Origin: Motacilla alba alba
Taxonomy: Eukaryota; Chordata; Aves; Passeriformes; Motacillidae
Length of the DNA stretch: 64,000 nucleotides
NCBI RefSeq assembly: GCF_015832195.1
Contig: NC_052018.1
Coordinates: 30,036,115 to 30,100,114 of the forward strand
Direction of reading: 5' to 3'
This document shows positions 25,701 through 39,718 of the stretch, in pieces. The translations under genes were made by a program, and so were the position numbers. The stretch's first letter is position 1; each line of letters starts with the position of its first letter. The notes under the pieces are model-generated. The model worked only from the letters and a program-made list of their open reading frames with translations. It did not search any database and was not told the DNA's origin.

Positions 25701-26715
25701 TTTTCTAAATCAACTGCATATTTTGAATGGAATTTATATGAAAGCACTCTTGTATTAATTTAAATCAGGATGATAAATCAGAAAAAAAAATCGTGGTATT
25801 AACCAATAGAGATTATAGACTATCTGAACTGGCTAGAAAAAATTTACTGCCCAGTCACTAATTTATGGGCTTGATGCTTGCTAGGGTATTTGCCTAGCTG
25901 CACCTGCCTTATCATTGTGTTCAACTGTGAATTAGTTAGCACAAAAAGTTGGCAGAGGAATAGGGAATTTTTCACCTCAAGGTCAGTAACAAAGCAGGCT
26001 AATACTGATTTAATGCTGTTATGGTCTGGTAGTTCGGCATGAACATGACTCTATTTTGCCATCAGTTGACACATGTCTACATTCAAAAAGCCACTTTCCA
26101 AACTGACATCCTTTTTGCAAGAACATCAAGTAGCAGGCACCTGCCTTGGCTGGCAAAAAGTTAAGTGTCCTGGCTAAGCTGGTTGTCTAGGCTTCCTCTG
26201 TAACTGTGGGGAGAAGGATTTTCAGAGTGATTCATACAGTTCTAAAAGATGTGTCTAAAATAGATGAGATGACTCATCCTGTGGAAGTACCTGCCACTCT
26301 ACTGACGACAGAGGGAGACCTAGATGACTAACTTACTGTGGATAGCTAAATTTTGGGCTGGTAGTTAGTAGGAGAGAAAACTCAGTACCAATGTTTTTTT
26401 CTTTCAATGAAAAGAGGCTCAAGTATGCAGTCATTATGAAGAAGTTTGTATGACCACTGATCATGCAATATATGCTGAAAAAGAGATGGACCTGCACTGC
26501 TATCCTCCTGTATCTTTAATAAATACATTGATTTTATTTCTTGCTAAATTAATTTATATCAAGGTGAGGAAAAGAAGACATTTTCTACCCTAAAAATCCC
26601 ACTGGAAAGGGATAAGTGTTATTTACTGTACACAGATTTATGAAGCAATGAGCATGATATTTATTCTGCATCAGTTTCCATTGTTGAAATTGCTTTGTAT
26701 TGAAATCACTTTTTG

Positions 26716-26740
26716 CATCCAATACCGGTGGTATTGGATG
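26716..26740. repeat. Perfect hairpin, 11-bp arms, 3-base loop
   Basis: CATCCAATACC (26716-26726), GGT, GGTATTGGATG (26730-26740). Confidence 0.92.
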
Positions 26741-29700
26741 TAAAATCCATTAGGTGGGGTGTAACAGATTGTTAGCATGGATTTACTTAAATACAGCATG
26801 AAGATGTGCAGTCTGCAGGGCATTAACCTCATTGTTGGCTGCTTCAGATGCACCATTTCTTGGAGAAGTTCCAAAAATCAGGCTTTAAACTTGCTAATAT
26901 TTAATTAAAACCCATTTCTTGCCCGATTTTAAAATTTTGAGGTCTTAGAGAATATTAAGGAATTATTCACCACATCTGATTTTAGATACCAAATTAGGTT
27001 TCTAAATAAGGAGTCTAGACACCGTTTGTAATCAGCAGAGTAGAGTTGACACCTCCAGGGAACAATTTAGAGCAGCTAAGGTAAGCAGGAAGTTAGTGCT
27101 CTGGTTGCCCTCTGGAGGACTTCTGCTGCTGCCTAACTTGAATCCTCTGAAATAATCTCTGAGATACTTATTTATCCCTCTATATTTACTGTGGAGGAAG
27201 CCTAGTCTGGTTTTGTAGACTGTTGAAGTGGGCAACGTGAATATTACCCTTTTTGTTTTCTACTGTAATTCTTAGGTTAGTAGTGCCTTGTCAACTCAGA
27301 GTGCAATATTTTTCTGGATATATTGAGAATATCTTTTTGAATGTCAGGTGTGCATTAGAAGTGCCTGTGGCGCGGCTAACGTACATAGTACGATCAGCAA
27401 TGTTAATGTAGTAGCATACTATGTAGTGGTGTGTATGTAGTCTGACTTCTAAATTATTTTCTTGTGATTTGGTTAACTGAGCACTCCCCTGGATGTCCAG
27501 GATAATCAGGAAAAATCCATTTGGTTTTCTCAGAAAATTTGCTTTCATTTTGGGTACTCTCCGGTTGAATCATAGAAGTTCTAACCTCAACTGTGTCTGC
27601 AAGGCCCTGAGTAGCAAACTGCTGCCTGGCACAGACACTGTAAGGCCTTCTTCACCTGCCCTTGCATTCAGAGAGTCAGAACACAGTGCTTTAGACCAAA
27701 GAACACAATGAATTGCTAGATTTTTTTGTTGGTCAACAGCTGTTTTACCTAAAGCAGTACATTCCTACTTTAGCTTTGAAAGTATGATAACTGGTTATGT
27801 ATTGCTTTATGCAGATTCTACAGGGCTTCAAAATTCAGAGTGTTAACTGATTTGCTACAGTTTGAAAAATCATCTACAGAGGTTGGGAACATACTGTCAT
27901 GGTAAGTTGAGATCTGTGGATTTTGCTTTCATTTAATATGGAAGGCTAAGTTTATAAAGCACAAAATCAGTGAAGGGTGAAGAGAAGTCATGAACACAAA
28001 TCAACCTTGATTAATCTCCTTTTCTCACCTGGAGATAAAGCACAATATAGGATATTATGTTAGCACCTGGAGGAGGAGGAGTTTCCAGACTTTCAGGAAG
28101 AAATGGAAGCATATTACAAAAGACAAGCAACAACTATAAGTGCTGTACCCCAGGGAATTGTCGCTCAATGAAGGAGTTCAGGTGACAAAATTACTTTAAT
28201 ATGGTAGCCGTAAGAAACAGTGAATGTTTCATCTGAGAGAATAAACCTTGAATCTGGTGGATAAGTTTGAACTCTGTTCTTTGGTAATTCTTCTTATAAA
28301 AGACAAAGGAAGGTAAAATTGCAAAGGACACAAGGGTGTATCCAGGGGAACAAGAACATCATTTATAGTCGCCAGAGTTGTTTGATGAGACTCACTTGCT
28401 AGATACCTGATAACAAGGAAAGCCAATCTGTCATTGTGTGGTTCCATAAAGAAGATTTGTCTATAATAGGGAGCATTAAACAGGGTAATGGAAATTACTT
28501 GAGCAGCCACTGAATTAATTTTCATTTTAAACATACTCTAAAGATAACTGGCTGGACAGCATTGCAAGTTCTATATCTGAGTGCATCCATTAAAAAAAAG
28601 ACTGTGAGAAGTTTGCTGGTTTTGAATATAAACTTGGCTGTGCTGTCAACTAACATCTCCTTTACCTGAAGCAAAACTTTAAGTGATGCATAATATAGAT
28701 AGACTCTGTTGTGGACTCCTGAAATCATTACCTCATACAAACTGCTTTTATTTAATATAGCAATGTAATTGTTTCTCTAGAGGGTGATGAGAGTGATTCA
28801 TTATATTTGATCTTTTTCATACCAGAATACTGCTGCTGCTAGCTCAGAAGACTTTTTGGCAAATCAAAAGGAGTCTGCTAGTTTGGAGCATTTCTCTGTC
28901 AGTTTGAAATCCCCAAGCTGTAGCTTCAAGCTCAGCAGTAAGTGCTTTGCAGTAGTACCAAGAGAGCTGAAATAATCAACAATAGAAACCTTTTATCTCA
29001 TGTCTGAAATCCATAGATAGAAAGAGAATATATATATAAATATTTCTCTTTAATATTTCACATCATGCTTCCACTTAAAAAGTTTAAAGTTCTTTCACGG
29101 AGAGAGTGGACATAAGCTAAGCCAAGCCACAGGATTAATCATAAATAATTTACATGAACTCCCTCTACTAAGATATCCCGCAATTTCATAAAGAATGAAC
29201 ACATGTTCTGAGAATACATAAGGGTTGCTATAATTGGCTCACTTTAACACGCCTGGGAACAACACATGAAGCTGCTCTTGCAGATTTTCTGACATAGCTG
29301 CGCATGTTGCTCACTGTCCACAACAATTAAATGTTCATTTTTCTCTGATTCTTTTTTTTTTTCTTAGAACTGCATCCAGATTAAAGAAAAAAAAATCTGC
29401 TAAAAATTCTGAACAATGTTGACTTGTGAAAGCTGTAGAACAGCTATTGCTTCAATAAACAGGATTAGTTTTGGATTACTTTTTCTACAAAGACTCTGGA
29501 GCAGTGCCTTACTCCTCCTTGCTGTGAAACGTCAACCCCTTCAGATCTCCATGGTTATCTCACAGAATGAAAAGTAAAATCATTCTGGGATGATTATATA
29601 AAAACTTGTAAAGGGTAAGTGCAAGCTAAAAAACTGTATTTGAGGACTAAACAGCACATTTTCAGATACATTTGTGTGTATGGTTGGAGAGATGAATAGA

Positions 29701-32700
29701 AGCCTTAAACTGCAGCATGGAATGGGCCTTGGTTTGGGGAAGATAGAGAAAAGGCCTTGCTGATTTATTAGTGTGTCTTTTGCACATATACCTACCAATT
29801 TGATTAAAACAACAAGAAATTAGCTGGATTGTATTTGGAAACAGTAGCTTAAATATTAAACTTAAAATTTACTAAAATACAAAATATTCAACATTCCTAA
29901 ACACCTGTACAGGAGATTTAAGAGCATAGTTAAGGCTAGGCTTGCATATGGATGTGCATACCATTAAAGCTGGAGAAGTGTGGATTTCTGCCATGTTCTC
30001 TGTAAATGCAAGATACATAAATTACAATTGCTTAGGGATACTGTTCCTTACATGAATCGCTTCTCCGGTCTTTACTTTATGAATAAATGTGCTTGGTGTG
30101 ACTACTCTTGTCTCACACTGATCTCAAACAGCAGAAAATATCCTGTATGCAATGCAGGTATATATAGTATCCATGAGAGATGTTTCCCAATATTGATTAC
30201 AGTTATTTTATGTTTGCACAAAATTTAAAGCTGGGAGGACTGAAATACGCCCAAGAGAGGTTTAATACTGATGTGGAAAAATAGTCAGAGAAAATTAGGA
30301 TGCAGTTCAGGGAAAATTTCAAAGTACTACTCTGTTTAGATGGTATTTTTTATCTGAAACGTAGTATGAGGAATGGACAGTGGTACTTAGGTTGAGCATG
30401 AGTCAACAGTGTTGTGTTACTATAAAAAAGTAACTGTGCTGGGGAGACATGACAAATATCAAATATTTAAAAGACCTGAAAGTAGAAAGAGAATAAGCTG
30501 TGCTGTGGGCTAATGGGAGTAGGAAAATATAAAATGGGCTTAAATTATAGGAAAATTTCAGACTAAATATTATTGTTACATTATTTTTGCCATACATATT
30601 GAAAGCACTGGGACTGCTTGTTTATGAGCTGGTCAGACAAATATCTGTCAGAGATAATAGACGCTGCCTTGGGACCAGATATGTCATTTGGTTCCTACCA
30701 GCTCTGGACTCTATTATTCAATGTGGTAATAAAACTTCACCAGTAGTTTCATGCAAATGTGCATAAAGATACAATTCAAAGAGAGTATAAAGCCTTTGAC
30801 ACCAAGCACTGCATGAGATACGCAGTTTTTCTCCAACATAATATCTACTTCTGGTTTTGGTGAAATAAATAGTCAAGCTTCTAATTTAGCTTTGATTTTA
30901 TATTGTCGTCTCAGTATCACTCCTTCACAATATCTCGTCCCACCCACAGATTCCTGTATCAGAATAATACCTTTTTCACCTTCCTCCTCAGTAGGCTGGG
31001 ACAACACAGAAAAGGAAACAGCACCACAGACAGCAAATTCAATTTAAGTTGGCAAGATGATGCTGTTGTTGAAAAGCCAAAGCTTGTTCTGTGATGCATT
31101 AAATAAATATCATATGTAAAGCACTGGAAGTTTGTGATCTGTGTGGCATCAGCTGGGCTACTGGAGGGAAAAAAACACACAATTAAAGAGAATACAGAGG
31201 GCAACAACAAATACAAACACAGTAGAAAATATGATCTGTAAGGGAGAGCAGAATGCAGTATGGAAATGGGGAGTGGAGAACACTGCCTCCCATTGATGTG
31301 TCTGACTCATGCTTTTATGTGTATGTGTTTAGTGAATAATATTTAGTGTTTAATGAGATGTATATCTATATATCTATGGATATAAATAATCTCCTAATGG
31401 AAAATAATTAACTCTTCCAATCTGTAGAAAGCTGTTACAAAGGCAGGAGCTGCCACTTAAGCAAGAGGACAGCAATTTCATTTTTTTAATCAAAACCTAT
31501 TTTCAAGAAGAGCTTCTGTCCAAAGCAAGCTCTATTATATTATTGTTTCTTTAGCATTCCTGTTGGAAAATATTTGAAGTAAGTTACCCAAATATCTTTC
31601 AGGGCTGATCTTGATATGCTGAATTCTGTTTCTCAACAGATCCCCTTTTTGTGACAATTTTAAACTTAAATATCTGTGATTTCTAATATTTAATAGAGTT
31701 CAGTTTTGGTATTTGTAATCAACCCTTTTTTCTCCCTGTTTTCATTTACTGTGTCCAGAATATCAAAGTCAGAGGAAAAGAAGCATCCAGAAGGTCAGTG
31801 CTAATGCTGCTCTTTTACTTGATTGCTATCAGAAAAACATAGCAGACAGGCTTTGTGAAAACGTTTTCTTGACAGAACACCTTATGCTGGTATGATTAGG
31901 TCTGGCTGGACACATGCAGTGTTTTCTTTATGGGGGACTTTTTGAAGAGTGGCTGCTCCTGCTATGCACATACCAGGATGTTTCACAAGGCACTTGCATT
32001 CTTTCATTCATGGCATCAACGTGCTTAAGGTTAGGCTGTAATGTGAGAATAGGCATCAAATATGTGCTTTTACATTAGCTCCCTGATTCAAAATACTTTT
32101 ACCAATCCACAGTCTAGATGAAAAAAAACCTGAGAGACAATGTGAAGTGGGTCTGCTTAAGGAATATTAAATGTATTTTATTTTATATTTATATCTTTAA
32201 TATGCTGCATTTTGCTGGGTATCATATGAGCACAAAATTCTAAATTTCCACCTCAAAATGCTTGAGTTTGTCTGACTCCATCCTCTACTTATCTGATGAT
32301 AATGCCATTTGCTAAAGAAGAGAAATGCCTATTTTGTGATATGCACCGTCATAAATACAGAGTGGTTGCAGTGTAGAAGGTGTCTCCAAGCAAAAAGGCA
32401 CAAACTTGATCTCATATGTCTTTCAGGTACCTCACACCGATAACACCACCTTAAACCACTGGGTGAAGATCTTTCCAGGCTTAAATGACTCTCAATTTTG
32501 CACAGCAATTCAGTGCAAGCAAAAGACTTTTGAGAGCATAAAAAAACCAGAAAATCACTGCAGAACAGGTATTTTAGATAATTAGTATAATACAGTTTGG
32601 GGAGCAGGTTTTGAGGCTTGATTTTGTTTGGGGTTTTTAAATTTTAGATAAATTATATTTCCTAGCACCTACTATTTCTTTTTCTTTAAGATTATTTTGC

Positions 32701-33677
32701 CAGCATTTATGTTCTATAAAAAGGGTTGAAATTGAATTTAAAGGTTTTATTAAGAAATGACTGACTTAACAAACTGAGGCAGCTTAAGTGACACCAGTCT
32801 GTTTTAAGCAGCAGAGATTGTTTGCACACCACTATCCCAAGTAACTCTTTTGTAAAAAGAATATGTATTTGAATTAAAGGCTGAAGTATGAGCAGTCAGT
32901 AATGTCTGCAAAATAATATTGGAAACCTGTCATTAATTTTTAAAGTTTGAGGAATTTGGTTGCCTTTTTCAATTTCCTGTGAGACAAAATATACATTCCC
33001 CATTATGTGTAGTGACAACAGACTCATCTGTTAATCATCAGTTTCCTCATTAGAAGTTCTTACCTCCTTTTTATGTAATTTCTGTAAAATGTAATTTCTC
33101 TTCAGTTGAACAGTAGATTCCTTGAAATAGTTATGCTTTGATAGGACATATTTCTTCTATGCTTCAGAACCGTTGAATCTAGTGCCCCATTTCAACCAAA
33201 TTTGAGAAGAGGCAAAACTTTGAGGTAATTTTCTACAAGTTTCATGAATTAAGATGTTCAAAGAGGAGAGGTGCCTTGAGCAGTTTTGAAGGAAGAATTG
33301 TGTATAAGAGCATTCTTTATTGAAAAGCTATCAAAGAAGCCATATTGCTGTTCAAACCTGAGAGGTATATCTATAGGATACTAGATTTAATTTTAAATTT
33401 CTTGGCATGGGTATTTATTTCAGTGGAATTATTAAAATATTTGCAAGTCAAAACTCCAAATGATAATAAGTGAGAACACTGTAAAATATATGAAACTGTG
33501 GAAAAGTCTCTAGCAAAGATTGTGATGCAGTTTGAAGTTCTCTAATAATTTATGTATTATATTGAACTAGTATACTATTACTGAAAGGACAGTAGAAATA
33601 AAGAGGGATAATGTCATCAGTGGCTAACAGGGGTGGAAATTTAATGGAAATGAGATGTCCTGAGTCATAGTTAAAAT

Positions 33678-33711
33678 TTGCATTGGTGGAATATGGGTTC
33701 CACCAATGCAA
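33678..33711. repeat. Perfect hairpin, 14-bp arms, 6-base loop
   Basis: TTGCATTGGTGGAA (33678-33691), loop TATGGG, TTCCACCAATGCAA (33698-33711). Not AT-only, so unlikely to be a composition effect. Confidence 0.95.
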
Positions 33712-34540
33712 GTAATGCTCTCAAATTTTAAATGAATCTGGTGAGTGTTGAAAAAGATATTGCAATATTGCCCTTAATTAATTTAATGGATAAGAAAAAG
33801 CTGGCAAATTTTTAAAATGTGTTTGCCTGCAGAGGAATTTAAATGCCAGATTTTAGGAGTTCTTTATACATGGTCTGGAGTCACAAAATTCAATGTAAGT
33901 ATTTTTGATCTTGGTTTATGAGGATGAGAGTATTGGTCCAAGACGGAAATCCTTGTGACAGAGAGAGCCAAATTCAGTGAGAGCTGTTGCAGGGACCTGC
34001 AAATTACCTGATGTATTTGAGGGAACAATACAGAGCAGCTGAAGAGTTCTGTAGCATTGGTGACGTACCAGGCACAGTGTAGTGTGTTTTGCTCTGGGCA
34101 AGTCAGTGTCCTGAAGGTGTCAACAAGCCAGAGTAACACCAAAAATGCAATAAAAAACATTGTAGAAGTGGAAGAGAGAAAGAGTCAGACTAAACTTGTA
34201 TCACCTGGCTACATGAGAGCCAAAATTCTATAAAGGCACAATAACAATTTGTATATACTTGAATAGTGTACCGGAAAAGATGGGAGTTACATGCTTCAAT
34301 GAACAGAGTTTAGAATTGAGGATGAAATTAAGAAAAGTTGGATTGATCAATTCTAGAACTCAGTTCCTGTAATGCTAAATTTCCTTCTTGCAACAATGCC
34401 CTCAAGGGAAGGGGAGGAAGCCTTCTATTATGGAAAACTACCAATAAATGGCTGGGAAAAAAAAAAAAAACAACAAAAAAAACCAGGAAAAAACTGGAAA
34501 AACACCAGCTAATGAACAATCCTGCACGGATACATGGTGG

Positions 34541-34612
34541 GGGGCTAGGCTGATGGTTGGACTTCATGAGCTTAGAGCTATTTTCCAATCCTAACAATTC
34601 TATGTTTCTATG
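34541..34612 (+). mobile_element. CR1 LINE, 3' terminal fragment
   Basis: Reads GGGGCTAGGCTGATGGTTGG, then ACTTCATGAGCTTAGAGC, TTTTCCAATCCTAAC and AATTCTATGTTTCTATG. This is the sense-strand end of CR1, including the ATTCTATG-type terminal repeats. Only about 70 bp is clear; an A-rich tract at 34455-34490 lies just upstream. Confidence 0.82.
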
Positions 34613-37343
34613 ATGTAACTCACGGCAAATTCCTAGTTTAACAACAATATCAGGAGTTAATGTGATCATATTGTTTGACCTACTGTGTAGCAGAGAGGAT
34701 ATTCTTGAAGCAGTTCCTGATTGGATTTGATTTCCTTCTTGTCCATTACATATGGTTGCACCTTTGGTGTTCAGGTCATTATGCAGTTTAGTTTTTTTTC
34801 CACCTGGAATATTCTTCACCTGGAATATTCTTCCAGCAGTGAGCCAAAGCTCACTGAAGAAGATAGACAGTTTGAGAGCATGTTGTGAGTCCTGCACTTG
34901 TGAGGGAGGAAAGGGAGGGGGGGCATAAGTTTGAAGAATTATCTATTCAATCTGTCTTTTCTTTCTACTTGTTTACTCTCTACATATGGTTTGTTTTGCT
35001 GCTGAACATATATAAGAAAAATCTTAATGTATCCGTGTCATAGGACTAGTGGAAGATGTATATTCTCTCACTATTGGAGAGAAGATATTTAAAGGAATTG
35101 TATGCATCTTGAATACACTTTCAGAACAAAAAAATGAAAGTTTAGGAAAGATATTTCTGTATAGTCAAAGAAGGAGTTTAATGAAAATTCCCTGGTGACA
35201 AGTTCTTACCCAAGCAATAATAACTAGCAATGGATGGACCTTTTTAAACCCTTTTAAGCTGTTTGTAAACTGGCCAATTTATGGAGTTATATATTTTTAG
35301 CCATTTTTGCCTCATGCCAGTTTACAGGTAGTGCACCTGTGGCTTTTGTTTCAAACTAGGCTTCATCATGGAATACAGGCATGAAGATGCAGGGCCCTGC
35401 AGTAATATTTACATGTAGATTGTCAGTGCTGAGGCCTGACCAAGAGGCTCTCTGAAGACCAGGAGAAATTTGCAAAAAAAGGTTTCAGGATTGAAGATGG
35501 AGATGATAAATTATTTTAAGTAAAGGCTCCAAACATCATGTGTTTGTGCAGCATCCAGCATGATATTCCCTTGATTTTGTCTGAAAGCCTTGACTATGTG
35601 ACAATTCCAGGTAGCATTATTTTATGTATAAACTATATAATTTTCCCCTTCTTGCCATGAACATGTTTTATCTTCCCTTATCCTAGTTAAAGTTTGTTTT
35701 CCCTTTTATGAATTTTTATCTTCCTATTTCTCATCTATTTATTTGGAAAAGAAAAATATAATTTTACAGAGTTAAATAAACAATAGGCCCTGGTTTTAAA
35801 CCAACAAAGTCAAAATACTCAGTATTCCAGGGCTGAACCCAACAATTCATCCTCTGTGGCTCCCCGGACTTACACCAGCTCTAAAATAAATGAGCACAGT
35901 CCCAAATACTGAGCTGACTTGTTATCTCTATATGTACTTTTCAGATAACAGACATTAAATAATTCACTATACAAAGTCTTATTTCAATTAAAATGTTAAA
36001 ACTGATAAAGAAGTTTTCTTTACTTTTGGGAACATCTCTCTGGCTTGTAATTGCATTAATTACAAATACACACAGTCGAAAAGTTATTCAAATGCAAATT
36101 TTCTTAATGAGAAGAAAGCAACTGGGAATATAATTTTTAGTTGTTGCAGTTAATGAAAGTATTTGATTTTGTTTTAATTGCACTTTTAATAAAATAAAGT
36201 GCTCTCTCAGTGATGAGATTTCACTAATACAGCATCATCTAAGCAGTGCTAGAGCTCCTGAAGGTTGCTGATGGTGGATAGATCAGCTGGCACTGGGCTC
36301 TTGCTGGAGATAAGTGAAGCAAACAACCCTTGCTCCTGGGCAGTGCTGATCTCTGGCTAACAGCAGTGTGCTGAAGAATGTCACCAGAATGAGCCTAAAG
36401 GTTCTCTGATATTTTATCTAACACTGGTAAGGAATTGCAGTAACTTCTTTTCAAAAGGATTGATGACAAAATGAACTTGCTTCCTTCCCCAAACATCCTT
36501 CCTTCAATATACTTTGAATTATTATTAAAAATAACAGAGGATATAGATATTAGTGGGTTACCTTTCAGTCGTGCATGTGGGATGGTACCTATAGGAAGAG
36601 CAACCATGTGGGGAAACTGGAGGCAACAGCCTGGTGGCTCAGTGGCTACCCTTCTTCACACTTCAGTCTGGGAATGTTGAGAAAAAAGGATGGCAAATCC
36701 CATCTCTGGGTGAGCCTCCTGGTATCCATGAGTAGCTGTATCCAAACCTCAGTGGTTACACTTCCTCAGCTGTGATTTCAGAATGCCATGTTTTCAGACT
36801 GGTTTTGCAATGTAAACCAAGAGTGAATTCCAGAAAGGCTTGGTCTAGTCATAAACAACTTAGGAACAGCAAAAAGACAAACTGCATTAAAAAAAATAGG
36901 AATATTTTAATTTAACTCTAATTATAATTAATATACTTGAAGGTATGATAAAAGATTCCCAGAATAAATCTGAGCTGTTTGCTTCATATAATGAAGAAAT
37001 CTAGTTATTTTTAGCATTCTAACAGAATATAATTTGGTATAGACATAGAGTGCTAATTTTATGGGTTTTTTTCCAAAGAAGCAAGTATTTCAGAGGTACA
37101 TACATGGCAAATTAATTTTTCATAGACATTATGCATAAAAAATTTAGAGAAAATATGCATATGTTAAATTGAATAGATTCACCATAGAATCCTGATAAGA
37201 GTTCACCTGCTGTTAATTTTCCTCTGAGATGAAAACATTACCAGGCAGCAAACCCAGATGTTTAAGCACACCTTCACAGGGTGGAAAAGAGGCTTTTAAG
37301 ATTAGAACTTCTAATAGATTTTGATCCTGAGCAAGTGTCATCA
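34613..37343. other. Unique sequence, no gene seen
   Basis: AT-rich. Holds a 16-bp tandem duplication (34801-34832). A 189-codon open frame crossing 34897-34328 on the minus strand runs through the CR1 end and the A-rich tract, so it is not a gene. Confidence 0.55.
34801..34832. repeat. Exact 16-bp tandem duplication
   Basis: CACCTGGAATATTCTT twice in a row, no mismatch. Confidence 0.93.
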
Positions 37344-37745
37344 TGTCAGGGCCAGGTAATAAGTAACATAGACTCCCAAGGCACTCACAGAAGGCTAATT
37401 CACTTTATTAAGAAACCCATTGCTTTTTATATTCTAGTTCACTACAGGTGGACCTGATGGGTCCTTTAAGTAAAACACCATCACCATTGGCTAATTGAGA
37501 ACCACCCTTTTGGTAAACATATCTCCATTCCATATGTTCACAAAATCAGGTGCAGCAAGTTAAGAATTGTTTATAATTCTTTTCTCTGATCTTCTTGCAG
37601 CTTTTCTCAGAGTGATGTCTGGGAAAGTTGTCTGTTTCTCTCTGTAACCAGAGAGCTGCTACCACAAACAAGAATTTATAGAAGTCCATGGAGATGTCTC
37701 GGATAGACTTAACAGAATCCAACATGTAATAAGGCAACTGACATG
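37344..37745 (-). mobile_element. Probable endogenous retrovirus LTR, antisense (borders approximate)
   Basis: On the minus strand the order is TATAAAAAG (37431-37423), then AATAAA (37409-37404), then about 60 bp ending CCTGACA at 37344, the layout of a TATA box, R region, polyadenylation signal and U5. The left border TGTCAGG fits a canonical LTR end. The U3 side towards 37745 is not bounded: I found no matching target-site duplication, so the element may be truncated. A minus-strand open frame at 37806-37546 overlaps it and resembles spurious peptides predicted from passerine LTRs. Class uncertain. Confidence 0.55.
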
Positions 37746-39375
37746 ACAGTCTGTGTTTTACAAAGGAAATATAAGGGATACAGGAGCAAAGTAAAGGGTG
37801 AGGCAAGAGCAGGAAGCAAAATATGTCATTCCGGTAAAGGAAAGTGAAGTTCAGGTCAGAGAGGAGGGAAAGGCTAGAGCAGCAAGAGGGACAAGGGACA
37901 GTAGTCTTGCTGTCTTCCCCAGTTACCCATTTTCTTCCCTTGTGTGTAAATGAGGGATTATCTCCTAGGCAATGCTAAGCATTTCACCTTTCTGCCATAG
38001 AAGGTCATGGCAAGGGGCTATCTCAGACCTCCTTCACCCAGCGTAGGAGACATGGCCAGAGATAGTTTTGTTCCAGGTTGTTTCTGCTCCAGGAGTACCT
38101 GCACTCATTTAACAGTGTTTGGATGAATGACCCGGAGAAGCTTTTGTGTGCAAAGGATAGCTGGTGTAAGTGCTCTGAAATATGTATGTTTATTCAGTTT
38201 TGATTGTATTGTGGACATGGAGGTTCTGAGATGTATTTTTGGGAATTTGTCCTGGGGATCTCCAGAGGAGGCCTTTGGAGAAAGCAAGAGCAAGCTTTTA
38301 TAACAACTATGAGATTCTATAAATGTTTTTTGCTTCTTTAGTGCTCTTGCTGTAAAGGGATGAAAAAAAAATAGGAACAGGCTCTGAATGGCCAGTATGG
38401 GTATAACTTTTATATTCTGAAATGGGGAAGTAGATGATGACAGGGGCAGAATCAACTTGCTTTTAAGTGCTTACTATTGCTGTAACTGTCATGTCATGAA
38501 AGGTCATTGACTATAAAACCAAGTTATTTTCTCTTTTCTGATACAGTATTTCAGACAACCATTAGCCAATCTCCATTGTGCTACAACAAACAGAAATTTA
38601 GGGATGGGAACTGGGCATTTCTGTCACCCCTGGAGCTAGTGGAGAGAAGAGTCATGTGGGATCCCTACAGCTGCTCACTGGCCTTGGGGGACACTTGTGT
38701 CTGTGCCCTGTGAGCTGACCTTTTCCTTCTCTGTGCAGTACTGACAGTAGTGTTTCCTCCTCCAGTAAGTGCCAAGGAAAAACACTGTCTGATTTTGCAT
38801 CCCTGAGCTGCATCACTACAGCCACATCTTAAATGGCTACTGCAGCTACTTGAAAGTCCACTGTCATGTACAAAAGTGAATGTAAATGCATTCACTTCAA
38901 AATAATTCACTGCTGCAAAACTCTGCTAAGGCAGTAAAGGCATCCCAGGCATATCTTCTGCCCTTTCAGATTAAGGAAGTCCACAAATACTAGACTTCTA
39001 GACAACCACAAAATGAAGAATTATTTTCTGTTCTCAAATAACCTTAATTCTTAATTTATTTGAAAAATGACCCAATAAACATATAACTTCTCTCTTTCTG
39101 TCTCCAAAACTGTAAGGAAAGAGAAGCTTTTGTTTTCTGTGGTCATATTTGCCCTAGTTCAAAAAAGTACAACTCACCTGCTAAATTTTTCAGCTATGTC
39201 ACCTTTGTCTGGATCCACATGTACACTATAACACTATTTGTTTTGCTTTTTTCAATTAGCGTCTACACAAACTATATTATTTTCCAGCTTCAGTGTTGAA
39301 AAGCTTGACAAAAAATACCTGTAACCTGACTTTACCCATCTTTCTCCATGAAATTTCTAAAATGTACAGAAAAAT
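37746..39375. other. Unique sequence, no gene seen
   Basis: Open frames up to 116 codons (38455-38105, minus) without recognisable domains or repeats. Confidence 0.5.
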
Positions 39376-39718
39376 TATGATTGGAAATGACCAGCCAATA
39401 TCCCAGCACCTCCATATTCACTTCTAAATCCTGACCTCAAGTGCCATATTCACACACCTTTTGAAGCCTTTCAGTGATGCTGATTCCACTTCCCTGTGCA
39501 GCTTGTTCCAATGCATGACCTCCTTCCCAGTGAAAAATTTTTCCCAAATATCCAATCTAAACCTTCCCTGGTGGAACTTGAAGCCATTTCCTCTCATCCT
39601 CTCAGTGGTAGCCTGGGACAAGGGGCTGACCCCTCCTCGCTACAATCTCCTTTCAGGGAGTTGTGAGAGTGATAAGGCCCCTCCTGAGCTTCCTTTTCTC
39701 TGGGCAAAATAACCCCAA
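39376..39718 (-). mobile_element. CR1 LINE fragment (3' region)
   Basis: Antisense CR1 on the plus strand: GTGCCATATTCACACACC, CTTGTTCCAATGCATGACC, AAATATCCAATCTAAACC, GGAACTTGAAGCCATTTCC, CGCTACAATCTCCTTTC and a final TTCCTTTTCTCTGGGC. It corresponds to the first ~340 bp from the element's 3' end, 5'-truncated as usual. Its minus-strand open frame (65 codons) is the peptide often seen from CR1 tails and is not a gene. The left border near 39376 is diffuse. Confidence 0.88.

Larger units (their letters stand above)
22554..34540. other. About 12 kb of unique AT-rich sequence, no gene seen
   Basis: No conserved coding exon, RNA gene or clear transposon recognised. Contains perfect short hairpins at 22714-22740, 26716-26740 and 33678-33711. 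The longest open frame (28534-28229, minus, 101 codons) has no recognisable domain. Confidence 0.55.

Noticed and set aside
28229..28740. Two overlapping minus-strand open frames of 101 and 72 codons
   Set aside because: No recognisable domain, no good splice signals, and no repeat match I can support.
34328..34897. 189-codon minus-strand open frame
   Set aside because: It runs through a CR1 end and an A-rich tract that gives a phenylalanine run. No recognisable domain.
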